Assembly: GCA_963717195.1 (NCBI GenBank)
Contig: CAVQVR010000013.1
Span: forward strand, 62,001 to 126,000
Source of the DNA: JACDAE01 sp963717195
Lineage (GTDB): Bacteria > Chloroflexota > Ktedonobacteria > Ktedonobacterales > Ktedonobacteraceae
Direction: 5' to 3'
Length of the DNA stretch: 64,000 bases
Shown here piece by piece: positions 1 to 9,629 of this stretch. Position 1 is the first letter of the stretch; every line of letters starts with the position of its first letter. A model generated the notes under the pieces. It saw nothing but the letters and a program-made list of their open reading frames with translations. It ran no database searches and was not told the DNA's origin. The position numbers and the translations under genes were made by a program.

Positions 1-963
1 CAGAGCGGAGAGATCATCTTTGATTATCTGATTGATGCTTCGGGCAGAGCAGGAGTTATGGCAACGCGCTATCTGAAGAACCGTCACTTTCACGAGTCAT
101 TCCAGAATGTCGCGCTCTGGGGATACTGGCAAGACAGCCAGAAAGCACCCTTCGTCCCAGAGGGCGCCATCTTGAATGGCGCGGTCACGGATGGTTGGCT
201 CTGGGGCATCCCATTGCACGATGGTACGCTGAGTATAGGGCATGTGCTGCATAAGACGGCCTTCAAGGAAAAACGGCAGCAAGGTGCTTCCTTGGAGGAA
301 ATATATCTGGGTGCCATTCATGACTGCCCCGTGATTGCGGATCGTATCAGATCAGGCAAGCTCGTCTCAAAAATAACAACGGAGCAAGATTATTCCTACA
401 TGGCCGATCGTTTAACGGGACCTGGCTACTTCTTAATAGGGGATGCCGCGTGCTTTATCGATCCTCTTCTCTCAACCGGCGTACATCTCGCCACGCACAG
501 TTCGATGCTGTGCGCGGCCAGCATCGCCAGCATACTACGGGGTGAGGTGACAGAACAGCAGGCCATGACATTCTTTGAGAAGAGCTACCGGCTTACGTAT
601 CTCCGTCTCATGGTCATCGTCTCAGGTCTCTACGCACAATATGACGGGAAAGAATCGTATTTCTGGCAGGCCCAGGTGCTTACGCATCATGACTACGACG
701 ATAGCGAGGCCATGAGCGAGGCCTTCCTTTTTGTCGTATCCGGCCTGGAGGATATGATGGACTCGGCAAAGGGCATGCGCGAATTGGACCTGGCAGACCT
801 GGCAAATGGGATATCAGAAGAGGAAGCCGCGAAAACAGCTGCGATGTATAACGTCTATAACAAGGTCTTCTTGCGCTCTTCGACCTCTCCACAGACAGCG
901 AGTGATGGCCTGTACGTTACCATCACACCACACCTGGGGCTGGCAAAGACGGGACAGGCATAA
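1..963 (+). CDS. flavin-dependent halogenase (5' end outside window)
   Basis: FAD-dependent halogenase or closely related monooxygenase that would chlorinate or hydroxylate an aromatic or carrier-bound substrate. The frame is open from base 1, so the N-terminal FAD-binding fold and the expected catalytic lysine are outside the window. The visible part starts with FDYLIDASGRAG, the DxSGR segment of these flavoproteins. It then has WLWGIP (bases 196-213), which matches the WxWxIP signature that separates flavin-dependent halogenases from monooxygenases, and later GDAACFIDPLLSTGVHLA, the second FAD-contact motif of the family. It lies 53 bases before the FHA-ABC gene and is followed by a KS-alpha/KS-beta pair, so a tailoring step on a polyketide is the likely role (inference). 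A non-halogenating monooxygenase is the main alternative. Confidence 0.8.
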   Translation, partial: QSGEIIFDYLIDASGRAGVMATRYLKNRHFHESFQNVALWGYWQDSQKAPFVPEGAILNGAVTDGWLWGIPLHDGTLSIGHVLHKTAFKEKRQQGASLEEIYLGAIHDCPVIADRIRSGKLVSKITTEQDYSYMADRLTGPGYFLIGDAACFIDPLLSTGVHLATHSSMLCAASIASILRGEVTEQQAMTFFEKSYRLTYLRLMVIVSGLYAQYDGKESYFWQAQVLTHHDYDDSEAMSEAFLFVVSGLEDMMDSAKGMRELDLADLANGISEEEAAKTAAMYNVYNKVFLRSSTSPQTASDGLYVTITPHLGLAKTGQA

Positions 964-1016
964 GCCCGACCTCGATCATTATAGGGGTCCTACACCTACC
1001 TAACGGGGGCTAATTT

Positions 1017-4000
1017 ATGACATCGGAACACCAACCAATAGCAGCCTCGATCAAGTTCTTGAGCGGCCCACTCAAGGGACAATCCTTTTCTATCCAGAAG
1101 CAGATCACAACTATTGGTCGCGAGGCAACCAACGATATCGTTGTCAGGGATGATATGCGAGTCTCACGCTATCACGCACGCCTGCTATGGAAGGACGAGG
1201 GATGGAGGATTGAAAACCACTCCCAATCCAGCCCCATCTCTGTCGATCAACAAAACGTGCAACAGGCGTCGCTTGCCAACAGTAGCATCGTGCAACTGGG
1301 CGGGGATAGCTCTTTCATGTTTTTTATCGAGATTGCCGCACCTGTCTCTGTGCCACAGGTGCCTGCGGGTCAGGAGGGTGGGCTGGCCGCCACACAGATA
1401 CAACATCCCACTCCCCCACCCCTTTCTGCTACTCCCCCTCCACAACATGACACTGCCACGTCCCAACCGGGCAAAACACCAGCGCGGCCTGATGAGACTG
1501 TAATCGCTTCGCTAGAGACGCTGCAGCTCCCATCATTAGAGATCACGAGCTACTCGCATGGTGGGAAAAGGTCCTATGTGCTCAGCAAGTCGGTTATCAA
1601 CATCGGACGTGATGCCACCAATGATATCATCATCAATGAGCGCATTGTCTCCGGTCTGCACCTGCGTATTGTACGCCAGGGCAACACGTTCGTCCTTCTT
1701 CACCCCCATCCCGATCGACCACGAACGCTCAATGGTCTACGCTACCAGGGACAGAAAATACGAGGGGACGAGCAGTTTAGCAAGTCGCTGGTGAAGGGTG
1801 ACATCTTCCGTATCGGTAATGAGAATGACACATTCGTCACACTCACCTATAATGATGGTACCGGCACAGAACAGGAAGCCTTGCCTGCGACTCAACCCGT
1901 CAAATTAGGCGCGGCAGAATTGACCATCGGACGGAAACCGGATAATACTGTCGTGCTGGCTCATCCCCAGGTTTCTGCACATCATGCGCGCCTGCTACGC
2001 GAGGGAGGCACCTATCGCGTCATCGACCAGAACAGCACAAACCACGTCTATGTCAACACAGCGTTGGTGACAAATCATCTTCTCAGGCTGGGTGACGAGA
2101 TTCGCATTGGGCCATACAAGCTCATTTTTGAAGGCAACCAGATCACACAATATGACGAGTCCAATTTTATCCGTATCAATGCACAGAATTTAAGGAAGAC
2201 CGGCAACAACAACGCTGTACTGCTCAATAACATCTCGCTCGCTATCCCTCCCCGTAAATTCGTCGCTCTGGTGGGTGGCTCTGGTGCCGGAAAATCAACG
2301 CTTATGGATGCGCTTAGCGGGTTGCGTCCCGCACATCAAGGGAAGGTCTTCTATAACGGTCAGGACTATTATCATAACATTGCAGCTTTCAGCACGATGC
2401 TCGGCTATGTGCCACAGGACGACATCGTACACCGCGACTTGACCGTTGAGCGAGCGCTGTACTACGCGGCCAAATTTCGTTTACCGGGCGATTTTACCGA
2501 TGAGCAAATCGAGCAGCGTATCAAAGAAGTGCTCGAAGATATCGAGATGACCTCGCGGCGCACGCTGCTGGTGAAGAAGCTCTCAGGCGGACAGCGCAAG
2601 CGCGTCTCCATCGCCCTGGAATTACTCGCCAACCCGAGTCTTTTCTTCCTGGATGAACCGACTTCGGGTCTTGATCCAGGTCTGGATCGCAAGATGATGT
2701 ATCTCCTGCGTAAACTGGCAGATGCAGGGCACACTATTGTCCTGGTGACGCATGCGACGAATAACATTAACGTCTGCGATTATGTCTGCTTTCTCACGCA
2801 GGGAGGACGGCTCGCGTACTTTGGGCCGCCAGAGGGGGCGAAAACCTACTTTGGCAAGACTGACTTTGCGGAGATCTACACTGGCTTAGAGCCGACCGAT
2901 GAGAATCCAAACATTCCTGATGAAGCTGAGGCAAGGTTTAAACTCTCACAGGAGTACCAGCAGCATATCGTCGAGTCGCTAAAAACTGCTCCTCCTGAGC
3001 AGGAAAGCGCTCTTCACGGGCGAGCAAAGGGAGCGCAACGAGCCAAACGCGGAAATCCCTTCAAGCAGTTTCTGCTGCTCTCTCAGCGTAACTTTGAGCT
3101 GCTCAAAAACAATCGGAGTAATCTCGCTATTCTGCTCCTGCAGGCACCACTTATTGCGCTTCTTCTCATGCTCCTGGTCAGATTTGAAGTAGGCACTGGC
3201 CTCTTCAATACAGACAATGTCGTGCAGTGCAGCCCGCGCATTTTTACCTCCCAGGCTGTGAGTACGACGAATCCCACCGGATTACTGGGCATCGCTACGC
3301 AGGGGCAAAGTACTGCGGTCAATTGTACCCGTATCGTCAATTTTCTCAAAAACGACGTGCATGGCGCTGCCTATGTACAGAGCAAAGGCAACATAAACAC
3401 CGCGTTGCAGGACTTTATTGTGCCGGGCATTGGTCTCAATGCCGAACGAGCGCTCTTCATCATTGCCTTTATCGCTGTGCTCTTCGGTGCTATCAATGGC
3501 ACGCGTGAGATAGTGAAGGAGGTCTCGATCTATCGCAGAGAGCGTGCCGTGAACCTGGGCATTGTCCCGTATGTCTTATCGAAGGTACTCGTCTTAGGCC
3601 TGTTTGCGCTCTTCCAGAGTGCCGCTCTACTCCTCATCGTGAATGCATTTGAACCCTTGCAAACGAGCATTTTCCTGCCCGTCCTGCTGGAGATCTACAT
3701 CACGCTGGTGTTAACAGCCCTGGCGGGTCTGATGGTCGGACTCGCTGCCTCGACCTTTGCCGCCAACGAGGACAGTGCCAATAGCCTGCTGCCATTCATT
3801 CTCATTCCACAGGTGGTCTTCGCGGGCGTCGAGATCCCGCTCAAAGACTGGCCCTTGCAGATACCCGCGATGATCTTTCCCACGCGCTGGGCAGTGACAG
3901 CTCTGGGCTCGTCGGTCGGTCTGCACAGCGATAAATTGGGCAATGACAGTCTGCTGGGCACCGATAGCACCTTTCACGGAACACTCTTCTCAATCTTTAG

Positions 4001-4115
4001 TAGTACGGAGGCCATCCATCGCTTGCTGCTTGCCTGGGGTGCTCTGGGTCTACTCATTGGTGTCCTGATCATGGTGATCTGTCTGGGCCTTAAACGCAAG
4101 GATGTCCGTGTATAG
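1017..4115 (+). CDS. FHA-domain ABC transporter (ATPase fused to ABC-2 permease)
   Basis: Single-chain half-transporter of 1032 residues, likely an exporter regulated by phosphothreonine binding. Three FHA domains are seen at about residues 15-105 (IGREATNDIVV), 180-265 (IGRDATNDIII) and 298-372 (IGRKPDNTVVL), the first two joined by a Pro-rich linker. An ABCG-type ATPase follows, with Walker A GGSGAGKST near residue 420, signature LSGGQRKRVS near 522 and Walker B FFLDEPTSGLDPG. The C-terminal third, from about residue 715, has hydrophobic segments typical of ABC-2 permeases and a large external loop containing several Cys. The gene stops 15 bases before KS-alpha, with a purine-rich ribosome site in the gap, so all four first genes may be one transcript. 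Export of the polyketide or self-resistance is a reasonable inference. No kinase for the FHA domains is seen nearby. Confidence 0.9.
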   Translation: MTSEHQPIAASIKFLSGPLKGQSFSIQKQITTIGREATNDIVVRDDMRVSRYHARLLWKDEGWRIENHSQSSPISVDQQNVQQASLANSSIVQLGGDSSFMFFIEIAAPVSVPQVPAGQEGGLAATQIQHPTPPPLSATPPPQHDTATSQPGKTPARPDETVIASLETLQLPSLEITSYSHGGKRSYVLSKSVINIGRDATNDIIINERIVSGLHLRIVRQGNTFVLLHPHPDRPRTLNGLRYQGQKIRGDEQFSKSLVKGDIFRIGNENDTFVTLTYNDGTGTEQEALPATQPVKLGAAELTIGRKPDNTVVLAHPQVSAHHARLLREGGTYRVIDQNSTNHVYVNTALVTNHLLRLGDEIRIGPYKLIFEGNQITQYDESNFIRINAQNLRKTGNNNAVLLNNISLAIPPRKFVALVGGSGAGKSTLMDALSGLRPAHQGKVFYNGQDYYHNIAAFSTMLGYVPQDDIVHRDLTVERALYYAAKFRLPGDFTDEQIEQRIKEVLEDIEMTSRRTLLVKKLSGGQRKRVSIALELLANPSLFFLDEPTSGLDPGLDRKMMYLLRKLADAGHTIVLVTHATNNINVCDYVCFLTQGGRLAYFGPPEGAKTYFGKTDFAEIYTGLEPTDENPNIPDEAEARFKLSQEYQQHIVESLKTAPPEQESALHGRAKGAQRAKRGNPFKQFLLLSQRNFELLKNNRSNLAILLLQAPLIALLLMLLVRFEVGTGLFNTDNVVQCSPRIFTSQAVSTTNPTGLLGIATQGQSTAVNCTRIVNFLKNDVHGAAYVQSKGNINTALQDFIVPGIGLNAERALFIIAFIAVLFGAINGTREIVKEVSIYRRERAVNLGIVPYVLSKVLVLGLFALFQSAALLLIVNAFEPLQTSIFLPVLLEIYITLVLTALAGLMVGLAASTFAANEDSANSLLPFILIPQVVFAGVEIPLKDWPLQIPAMIFPTRWAVTALGSSVGLHSDKLGNDSLLGTDSTFHGTLFSIFSSTEAIHRLLLAWGALGLLIGVLIMVICLGLKRKDVRV

Positions 4116-4130
4116 GAAAGGGAAAAGAGT

Positions 4131-5441
4131 ATGCTGCGACGTGTCGTGATCACCGGTCTGGGAGTCATAGCACCCAACGGGATAGGCAAAGAAGATTTCT
4201 GGGATGCGTGTGTGGCCGGTCGCTCTGGCATTGGACGTATTACGCGTTTCGATGCCAGCGCTCTTGCCACACAGATAGCCGGGGAGGTGCAGCATTTTGA
4301 TCCCAGTGCCCTGGGCATCTCCCAGCAAGAAATACCCAACCTGGATCGCGGCACGCAGTTCGCTCTTGCGGCTGCAAACCTTGCGGTACAGGATGCGCAG
4401 TTTCTCAGTGAACCGAGCGAGGCGGAACGTAATCGTTTTGGTGTATACCTGGGTTCGGCGATGGCTGGCAGCGAAGAAGGCGAGAAACTGTGGCTCCAGC
4501 TTACTACTAGTATTCCACCATCCCCTGAGAGTAGCAGGTGGGGATTAACGTCCGATGGACAGAACGGGCAAGGGCAAGCCTCGCCCCTGCATAATGGTCT
4601 GATGCCTGCCAGCGTCATAGCGGCACATCATCGGTTGCATGGACCGTGTATGGGTATTTCGACTGGTTGTTCTGCCGGTGCCGATGCTATCGGTGAGGCT
4701 TTCTGGACGATTTAGGAAAGTCGTGCCGATAGGATGCTTGCCGGTGGCTCCGACTCGGCCATCACATATGCAGGAGTGAATGTCTTCAGCGTTATGAAGG
4801 CGTTGAGCACGCGCAACGAAGCACCCGAGCGTGCTTCGCGCCCATACGATGACGGTCGCGATGGCTTTGTGATGGCGGAAGGCGCAGGTATGCTGCTCTT
4901 GGAGGAACGAACGAGCGCACAGGAGCGCGGCGCCCATATCTATGCCGAGTTGATCGCCTTCGCCTCTAATAGTAATGCCTACCATATGACCGCCCTTCCT
5001 GACGATGGCGCACCACTTCAGCACCTGCTAAGGCAGGCATTGTCCGAAGCTAATATTACATCGGAACAACTGGACTACATAAACTCGCATGGGAGTTCTA
5101 CACGCTATAATGAGATAGCCGAGACAGCAGCCTACAAGGCCGTCTTTGGTCGTCGGGCCTATCATATTCCCATCAGCGCCACCAAATCGATGATCGGGCA
5201 TACGCAAGGCGCAGCCAGTGCCATCGAGGCCATCGTCACCGCACTTGTAGTGGAACGGCAGATCATTCCCCCAACCATCAATCAGGAACACCTCGATCCA
5301 CTCTGCGATCTAGATTATGTACCAAACGTTGCTCGCCAAGCCACTGTGAATGTGGCACTGACGCACTCCAGCGGCTTCGGCGGCGTGAATAGTGCACTCA
5401 TCCTTAAAAAACCAAATTGGGGTAACAGGCATGGTAGGTAA
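4131..5441 (+). pseudogene. type II PKS ketosynthase alpha (KS-alpha), in-frame amber codon
   Basis: Beta-ketoacyl synthase that would extend the poly-beta-ketone chain on an acyl carrier protein together with the next gene. The frame is continuous from 4131 to 5441 except for a TAG at 4713-4715. The part before the stop holds the start RRVVITGLGVIAPNGIG and the active-site Cys180 in STGCSAGADAIG. The part after it (in-frame ATG at 4734) holds SHGSST and KSMIGHTQGAAS, the His and Lys/His motifs of the family. The stop directly follows the active-site helix, where a CAG to TAG change would explain it. The last 11 bases overlap the KS-beta start. As written only a 194-residue inactive fragment and an isolated C-terminal half could be made. 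Sequencing error, true nonsense mutation or amber suppression cannot be told apart here. FabF of fatty-acid synthesis is less likely, given the partner gene. Confidence 0.82.
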
Positions 5442-6684
5442 CAGGCAACGACGGGTCGTCATCACGGGGGTGGGGGTCGTGGCGCCCAATGGCATCGGGA
5501 AAGAGGCATTCTGGCAAGCAACCAGCAAAGGTATATCTGGTATAAAGCCGATCTCGCGTCTTGTTGAGCAGGCGTTGCCAGTACAATCAACAATAACAGT
5601 AGCTGGGGAGGTTAGTGATTTTGTAGCCCTTGAGTATATTGACCGGAAACTGGCAAACCGCACCGACCGTGTCACGCATTTTGCATTCGCGGCCGTCCAC
5701 GAAGCGTTACAGGATGCCAGGCTTATTCTCTCGGAGGAGAACCCACACCGGATAGGTGCTGTAATCGCTAACACCGTTGGTGGTGTGGAATATGTCCTGG
5801 AGCAAATTCACGCATTACATGTCCGGGGGCCACGCTACATGAGTGCCTATACAGCGATAGCCTGGCTACAGGTAGCCAACGTAGGTCAGATGTCTATTCG
5901 CTACGGTATCCAGGGCTATTGCAAGACCCCTGTCAATGATACAGCCGGGGGACTGGATGCGCTGGGACTTGCCTATAACGCCATCCGACGAGGCACAGCG
6001 GATGTTATCATTGCGGGCGGATGTGAGGCTCCCCTGCATCCCTACACCCTCTATGTCATGGCGCAAAGTGGCCAATACACCATGAGCAACGATCCACAAG
6101 CCTATCGCCCATTCGACCGGCGCGCCACGGGTCTCCTTCCCGCAGAAGGGGCGGGCATCTGTATCGTCGAAGACTATGAACATGCACAACGGCGCGGAGC
6201 CACGATCTACGGCGAAATCGTTGGCTATGGTCAATCCAACGATGCCTACGGACATATAGCCACTGCCCCAAACGGCTCACAATATGCTCGCGCCATACGT
6301 ATCGCGCTGGAAGCTGATGAGCTATCTCCATACGAGATTGGCTACGTGAGCCTCGACGGTCGCGCGCTCCCCACCTCGGACCACAGCGAGGCGGAAGCGC
6401 TGCAGCTCGCCTTTGGAACGCACGCTGCAAAGTTAGCCGTGAGCGTTCCACGTACTATGCATGGTCATAGCTACGCAGCGGCAGGAGCATTAGACACGAT
6501 TACGGCACTCCTGGCACTTGAGCATACCTTGATCCCGCCAACCATCCATTGCGAAGAGTTAGATCCAGGTTACAGATTGAATATGGTGCGCAAAGAGGCA
6601 CAACCGCTCTGTGGATCGGGCGTGCTTATTGGCGGCCGCAGCCTTGGTGGGGTCAACGTCGTACTAGCATTACGCAAAGCGTAG
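5431..6684 (+). CDS. type II PKS chain-length factor (KS-beta)
   Basis: KS-like partner of KS-alpha, 417 residues from the ATG at 5431. That start overlaps the end of the previous gene and is preferred because the fold begins at once with RRVVITGVGVVAPNGIG; an earlier in-frame ATG at 5392 would only add residues from the overlap. The protein keeps the thiolase fold, but the active-site Cys is replaced by Thr in the segment PVNDTAGGLDALG, the HGTST-type His motif is replaced by LDGRALPT, and the Lys of KSxxGH is missing (SVPRTMHGHS). Loss of all catalytic residues is the hallmark of chain-length factors, which form heterodimers with KS-alpha and set polyketide length. Most described factors have Gln at the Cys position; Thr is unusual. 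Neither an acyl carrier protein nor a cyclase is in the window, so the rest of the cluster is probably upstream. Confidence 0.85.
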   Translation: MVGNRQRRVVITGVGVVAPNGIGKEAFWQATSKGISGIKPISRLVEQALPVQSTITVAGEVSDFVALEYIDRKLANRTDRVTHFAFAAVHEALQDARLILSEENPHRIGAVIANTVGGVEYVLEQIHALHVRGPRYMSAYTAIAWLQVANVGQMSIRYGIQGYCKTPVNDTAGGLDALGLAYNAIRRGTADVIIAGGCEAPLHPYTLYVMAQSGQYTMSNDPQAYRPFDRRATGLLPAEGAGICIVEDYEHAQRRGATIYGEIVGYGQSNDAYGHIATAPNGSQYARAIRIALEADELSPYEIGYVSLDGRALPTSDHSEAEALQLAFGTHAAKLAVSVPRTMHGHSYAAAGALDTITALLALEHTLIPPTIHCEELDPGYRLNMVRKEAQPLCGSGVLIGGRSLGGVNVVLALRKA

Positions 6685-6800
6685 CTGGAAAGCAGCACTT
6701 ACTACCTGACCACTACCGAAAGAACTTGTGATACGCTGTACTAAGAAAACAGAACAAGGATAATTTCACTTGCTGCAAGGGCAGAAATAGCTTCGTATAT

Positions 6801-7814
6801 TTAGCGTGCTCCATGGATCATGGCGGTTGACTGGCGTACCTTGAGACAAGGACTGACCAGGATCTTAAGGGGTTCTTCAGGGATGTCGATTCCGCGGATA
6901 TAGCGTAACAACAATTCCGTGGCGGCGCGGGCCATTTCGCGTTTCGGGATACTGATCGTTGTGAGAGGAGGATGGGCGTGTGCAGCTTGACTGATATCGT
7001 CTACTCCTACCACTGCAAGATCATGTGGCACCGATAAGCCCTGACTCACGATGGCTTCGATTGCCCCTAAGGCCATCCAGTCGTTTCCTGCAAAGATCGC
7101 TGTAGGAGGCGTGGGGAGTGCTAACAACTCTAATGTGCATTGATAGCCGCTCTCAAATGATGAATCTCCCTGGCGAATATATTCTGGGGGGGTGGAAAGC
7201 TTTGCTTCTGTAAGAGTAGTCTCAAATCCTTTGAGCCGTGTCAATTGTACAGGTTCTTCCACAATAGCTGCAATACGACGATGGCCGCACTCTAGCAGAT
7301 GGCGCGTGGCGAGCTCACCAGCCAGACGGAAATCGATATCTATGATAGGCAAACTCTGGGTGCGTCGGTCCTGATTCCACACACTCAGCACCACTTCTTT
7401 GCCACTCTCCTTGAGGGCCAGTATATCGGTGATGCCTGCCGCCATACCCATGACGATGAAACCGTCCACCCAGCGACTGGCCATGCGTTCCAGGTGGCGT
7501 TTGCTCTCTTCGAGAGAATTATGCGTCATGCTCAGGAGCAGTTGGTAATCGTGCTGATCGGCGACCCGCTCGATCTCTTCCACAACTTCGGCAAAAAAAG
7601 GATTAGAGATAGTTGGCACGACCAGGGCTAATGACATAGTTTTGCCCTGTGCTAACCCACGTGCCACTAAATTTGGGCGATACCCCAATTCTTCGATAGC
7701 CTGGAGAACGCGTGCACGTGTCTTGTCGCTCACAGGTACACGTTGCGTAATTACGTTGGATACAGTCGCCGTCGTTACTCTGGCTCGGCGCGCTACATCT
7801 GAAATCGTTGTCAT
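6801..7814 (-). CDS. LacI-family transcriptional regulator (probable arabinose-type sugar regulator)
   Basis: Repressor of 337 residues. Residues 2-55 form the LacI helix-turn-helix and hinge helix (TISDVARRARVTTATVSNVI, then YRPNLVARGLAQG). The remainder is a periplasmic-binding-protein-like effector domain (SLALVVPTISNPFFAEVVEEI, IFAGNDWMALGAIEAI, DLAVVGVDDIS). It is divergent from the sugar ABC operon. Operator-like palindromes with a central CG lie at its own promoter (7834-7849), at the transporter promoter (8083-8122) and upstream of the GH54 gene (18854-18869, 18994-19009). This suggests autoregulation and control of an arabinose regulon, with a free sugar as inducer (inference). It is convergent with the PKS genes and probably unrelated to them. 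Confidence 0.92.
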   Translation of the reverse strand: MTTISDVARRARVTTATVSNVITQRVPVSDKTRARVLQAIEELGYRPNLVARGLAQGKTMSLALVVPTISNPFFAEVVEEIERVADQHDYQLLLSMTHNSLEESKRHLERMASRWVDGFIVMGMAAGITDILALKESGKEVVLSVWNQDRRTQSLPIIDIDFRLAGELATRHLLECGHRRIAAIVEEPVQLTRLKGFETTLTEAKLSTPPEYIRQGDSSFESGYQCTLELLALPTPPTAIFAGNDWMALGAIEAIVSQGLSVPHDLAVVGVDDISQAAHAHPPLTTISIPKREMARAATELLLRYIRGIDIPEEPLKILVSPCLKVRQSTAMIHGAR

Positions 7815-7833
7815 ACAGGATGTGCCCCCTCCA

Positions 7834-7886
7834 ATTTAAACGCATAAATCCCTTTAAACTATACGATACTTTCTCTGCTCCGTCAA
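7834..7886 (-). promoter_or_regulatory. promoter and operator of the LacI-family gene
   Basis: On the minus strand TTGACG (7881-7886) is followed after 17 bases by TATAGT (7858-7863), a good sigma-70-type promoter. Just downstream, covering the expected start of transcription, is the 16-mer atttaaacgcataaat (7834-7849), an imperfect palindrome around a central CG. Its exact reverse complement recurs at 18994-19009. Placement over the start site suggests autorepression. Confidence 0.7.
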
Positions 7887-8055
7887 TTGTCGGGGTATTT
7901 GTTTCAGAACTCATTCAAAATTCGTATTCACTTATCATTCATATCTGATACGAATGATGCTCTTCAGGGGAGAGTAGTCCGAGACCTGCTCTTTTTGTCT
8001 TATCATAAAGTAGGTGCACGTATTTACTGTGTCGAGAGAAGCCTTCTCAAGACTC

Positions 8056-8122
8056 TTGACAAATCATAGTCCCATCATTATACTGATATTTAATCGATTG
8101 CATTTAACCGATTAAATATCAG
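8056..8122 (+). promoter_or_regulatory. promoter with double LacI-type operator before the sugar ABC operon
   Basis: TTGACA (8056-8061), a 17-base spacer and TATACT (8079-8084) form a near-consensus promoter. It is overlapped by a perfect inverted repeat with 14-base arms (8083-8096 and 8109-8122) and a 12-base spacer. Within it two CG-centred half-palindromes can be read, atttaatcgattgcat and atttaaccgattaaat, which match the operator pattern at the regulator's own promoter. Two repressor dimers could sit side by side over the start site. Confidence 0.75.
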
Positions 8123-8488
8123 GGATGGTTCCGTAGTTTCCAGGATCCATGAAGCTGCGGCGTTTCCCCATCAGAAGGAGATGGAACATTTCTTCTTAGA
8201 GCTATGGGGCTCTTCATTACAGCAGGCATCTCAGTTATTTCCAACTGCCATTATAATGTACCTCTATTCGCACATATCACCAGGTTTCCAATGCGCTGAC
8301 GAAGGCGCTGTACCAGGCTGTACGACGATACAGTGCTTCTTTTCAGACCTTATCACATCATAAGGCAGTGGGAGAGGAGCGTTTTTCATCGCAGCGCATG
8401 AGAATATAGGCGAATTACCTTTCCCGGAAAGAAAGGTTAATTTGAACATCGGACAATGTAGTCATATTTTACGAAAGGTTGGTTTCTA
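8123..8488 (+). other. long untranslated leader of the sugar ABC operon
   Basis: About 400 bases separate the predicted transcription start (near 8091) from the first gene. I see no convincing gene here. A 60-codon open frame at 8181-8363 has a purine-rich AAGGAG directly touching its ATG, too close to work as a ribosome site, and its product resembles nothing I know. The final bases (gaaagg before 8489) are a plausible ribosome site for the binding protein. Confidence 0.4.
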
Positions 8489-9550
8489 ATGCAATTTTCC
8501 TGGTCCCCAAAACGGTCGCTTTTGACGAATATACCCATCATTGCAACGTTGGGTATAATGCTTGCCGCTTGTGGTGGTGGTGGTGGTAGCTCCGCTACCA
8601 CGGCTTCTAGTTGTGTTTCTGGTAGTAACACACAGCTCGTGAAACTTACCAAGACAAAAGGTCTCAAGGTTGGTTGGTCGCAGAACGCTCTGGATGGTGC
8701 CTGGCGTTATGCTGAAGAGTCGAGCATCGAGAGCCAGGCAAAAGCCTATGGATATACATTAGTGAAAACGAATGCGAACAATTCGGATGATCAACAGGTG
8801 CAGGATATTCAAACGTTGATCAATGACCGCCCTGATATTCTGCTGGTTGACCCTCACACAGAAGATGCCGAAGCTGGCGCAGTTGTTGACGCACGCAAAG
8901 CCTGTATCCCAGTCATCATTGTTGACCGTGATGTCAATGAGAGCTTGGCGACACCTGGCCGCGACTTCGCAACCTTCGTTGGCTCAGACTTCCAGAAGCA
9001 AGGCGTTATGGCTGCGGATGCCCTCATTCAGTCTTTAGGTGGCCCCAAAGCCAAGGCAACTATCGTCGAATTAACTGGTACAACCGGTTCTTCCCCCGCC
9101 ATCCTGCGCGGCGGTGGTTTTGACGGCGAACTTGCCACGGCAGCTCCTGGCATTAAGGTCGTTGCCGAACAGACCGCTAACTTTGATCGTGCTACAGGTC
9201 AGTCGGTTATGTCTACCTTGATCCAGCAATATCCGCACATCAACGGTGTCTTTGCGCATAACGACGAGATGGCAATTGGTGCCATCACAGCACTCAAAGC
9301 AGCCGGGAAAAAGCCAGGGACGGACATCAAAGTTGTTTCGATCGACGGAACGAAAGATGCCATCAACCTTGTACTTGCTGGTGAAGAGTATGCGGTTGTC
9401 TCGTCCAATCCTCACCTCGGCCCTCTGACCTTCCAGGCCATTCAGGATTTTGCTGCTGGTAAACCTCTTCCCGCATGGATTGTGCAGCCCGATCATGTGT
9501 ACGAACTTGCGGATGGATCGGCGCAGGCTTACCTTCCTAACGCGTTCTAA
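8489..9550 (+). CDS. sugar ABC transporter substrate-binding lipoprotein, YtfQ/AraU-like
   Basis: Extracytoplasmic sugar receptor of 353 residues. A signal peptide ends in the lipobox LAAC (Cys28), followed by a Gly/Ser linker. The body is a Peripla_BP_4 fold resembling E. coli YtfQ (galactofuranose binding): VELTGTTGSSPAILRGGGFD, FAHNDEMAIGAI and VSIDGTKDAI correspond to YtfQ segments in the same order. YtfQ-like systems carry either galactofuranose or, in the AraUVWZ version, L-arabinose. The neighbouring arabinofuranosidases favour arabinose or arabinofuranosides here (inference). It is the first gene of an operon with one ATPase and two permeases, under the double LacI-type operator. Confidence 0.9.
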   Translation: MQFSWSPKRSLLTNIPIIATLGIMLAACGGGGGSSATTASSCVSGSNTQLVKLTKTKGLKVGWSQNALDGAWRYAEESSIESQAKAYGYTLVKTNANNSDDQQVQDIQTLINDRPDILLVDPHTEDAEAGAVVDARKACIPVIIVDRDVNESLATPGRDFATFVGSDFQKQGVMAADALIQSLGGPKAKATIVELTGTTGSSPAILRGGGFDGELATAAPGIKVVAEQTANFDRATGQSVMSTLIQQYPHINGVFAHNDEMAIGAITALKAAGKKPGTDIKVVSIDGTKDAINLVLAGEEYAVVSSNPHLGPLTFQAIQDFAAGKPLPAWIVQPDHVYELADGSAQAYLPNAF

Positions 9551-9629
9551 TCTTCTCTAGCGCGCGAGCATTGTTCCGCTATCACTACCCATCCAGTGAT
9601 AGCGGAGTAGTGTCTCAGGAGGATAGCAT

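Noticed and set aside
3974..4618. 214-codon minus-strand frame over the KS-alpha start
   Set aside because: Antisense of the FHA-ABC end and the KS-alpha active fold; no independent support.
8181..8363. 60-codon leader ORF before the sugar-binding protein
   Set aside because: Its ribosome-site-like AAGGAG touches the ATG and the product has no recognisable pattern.
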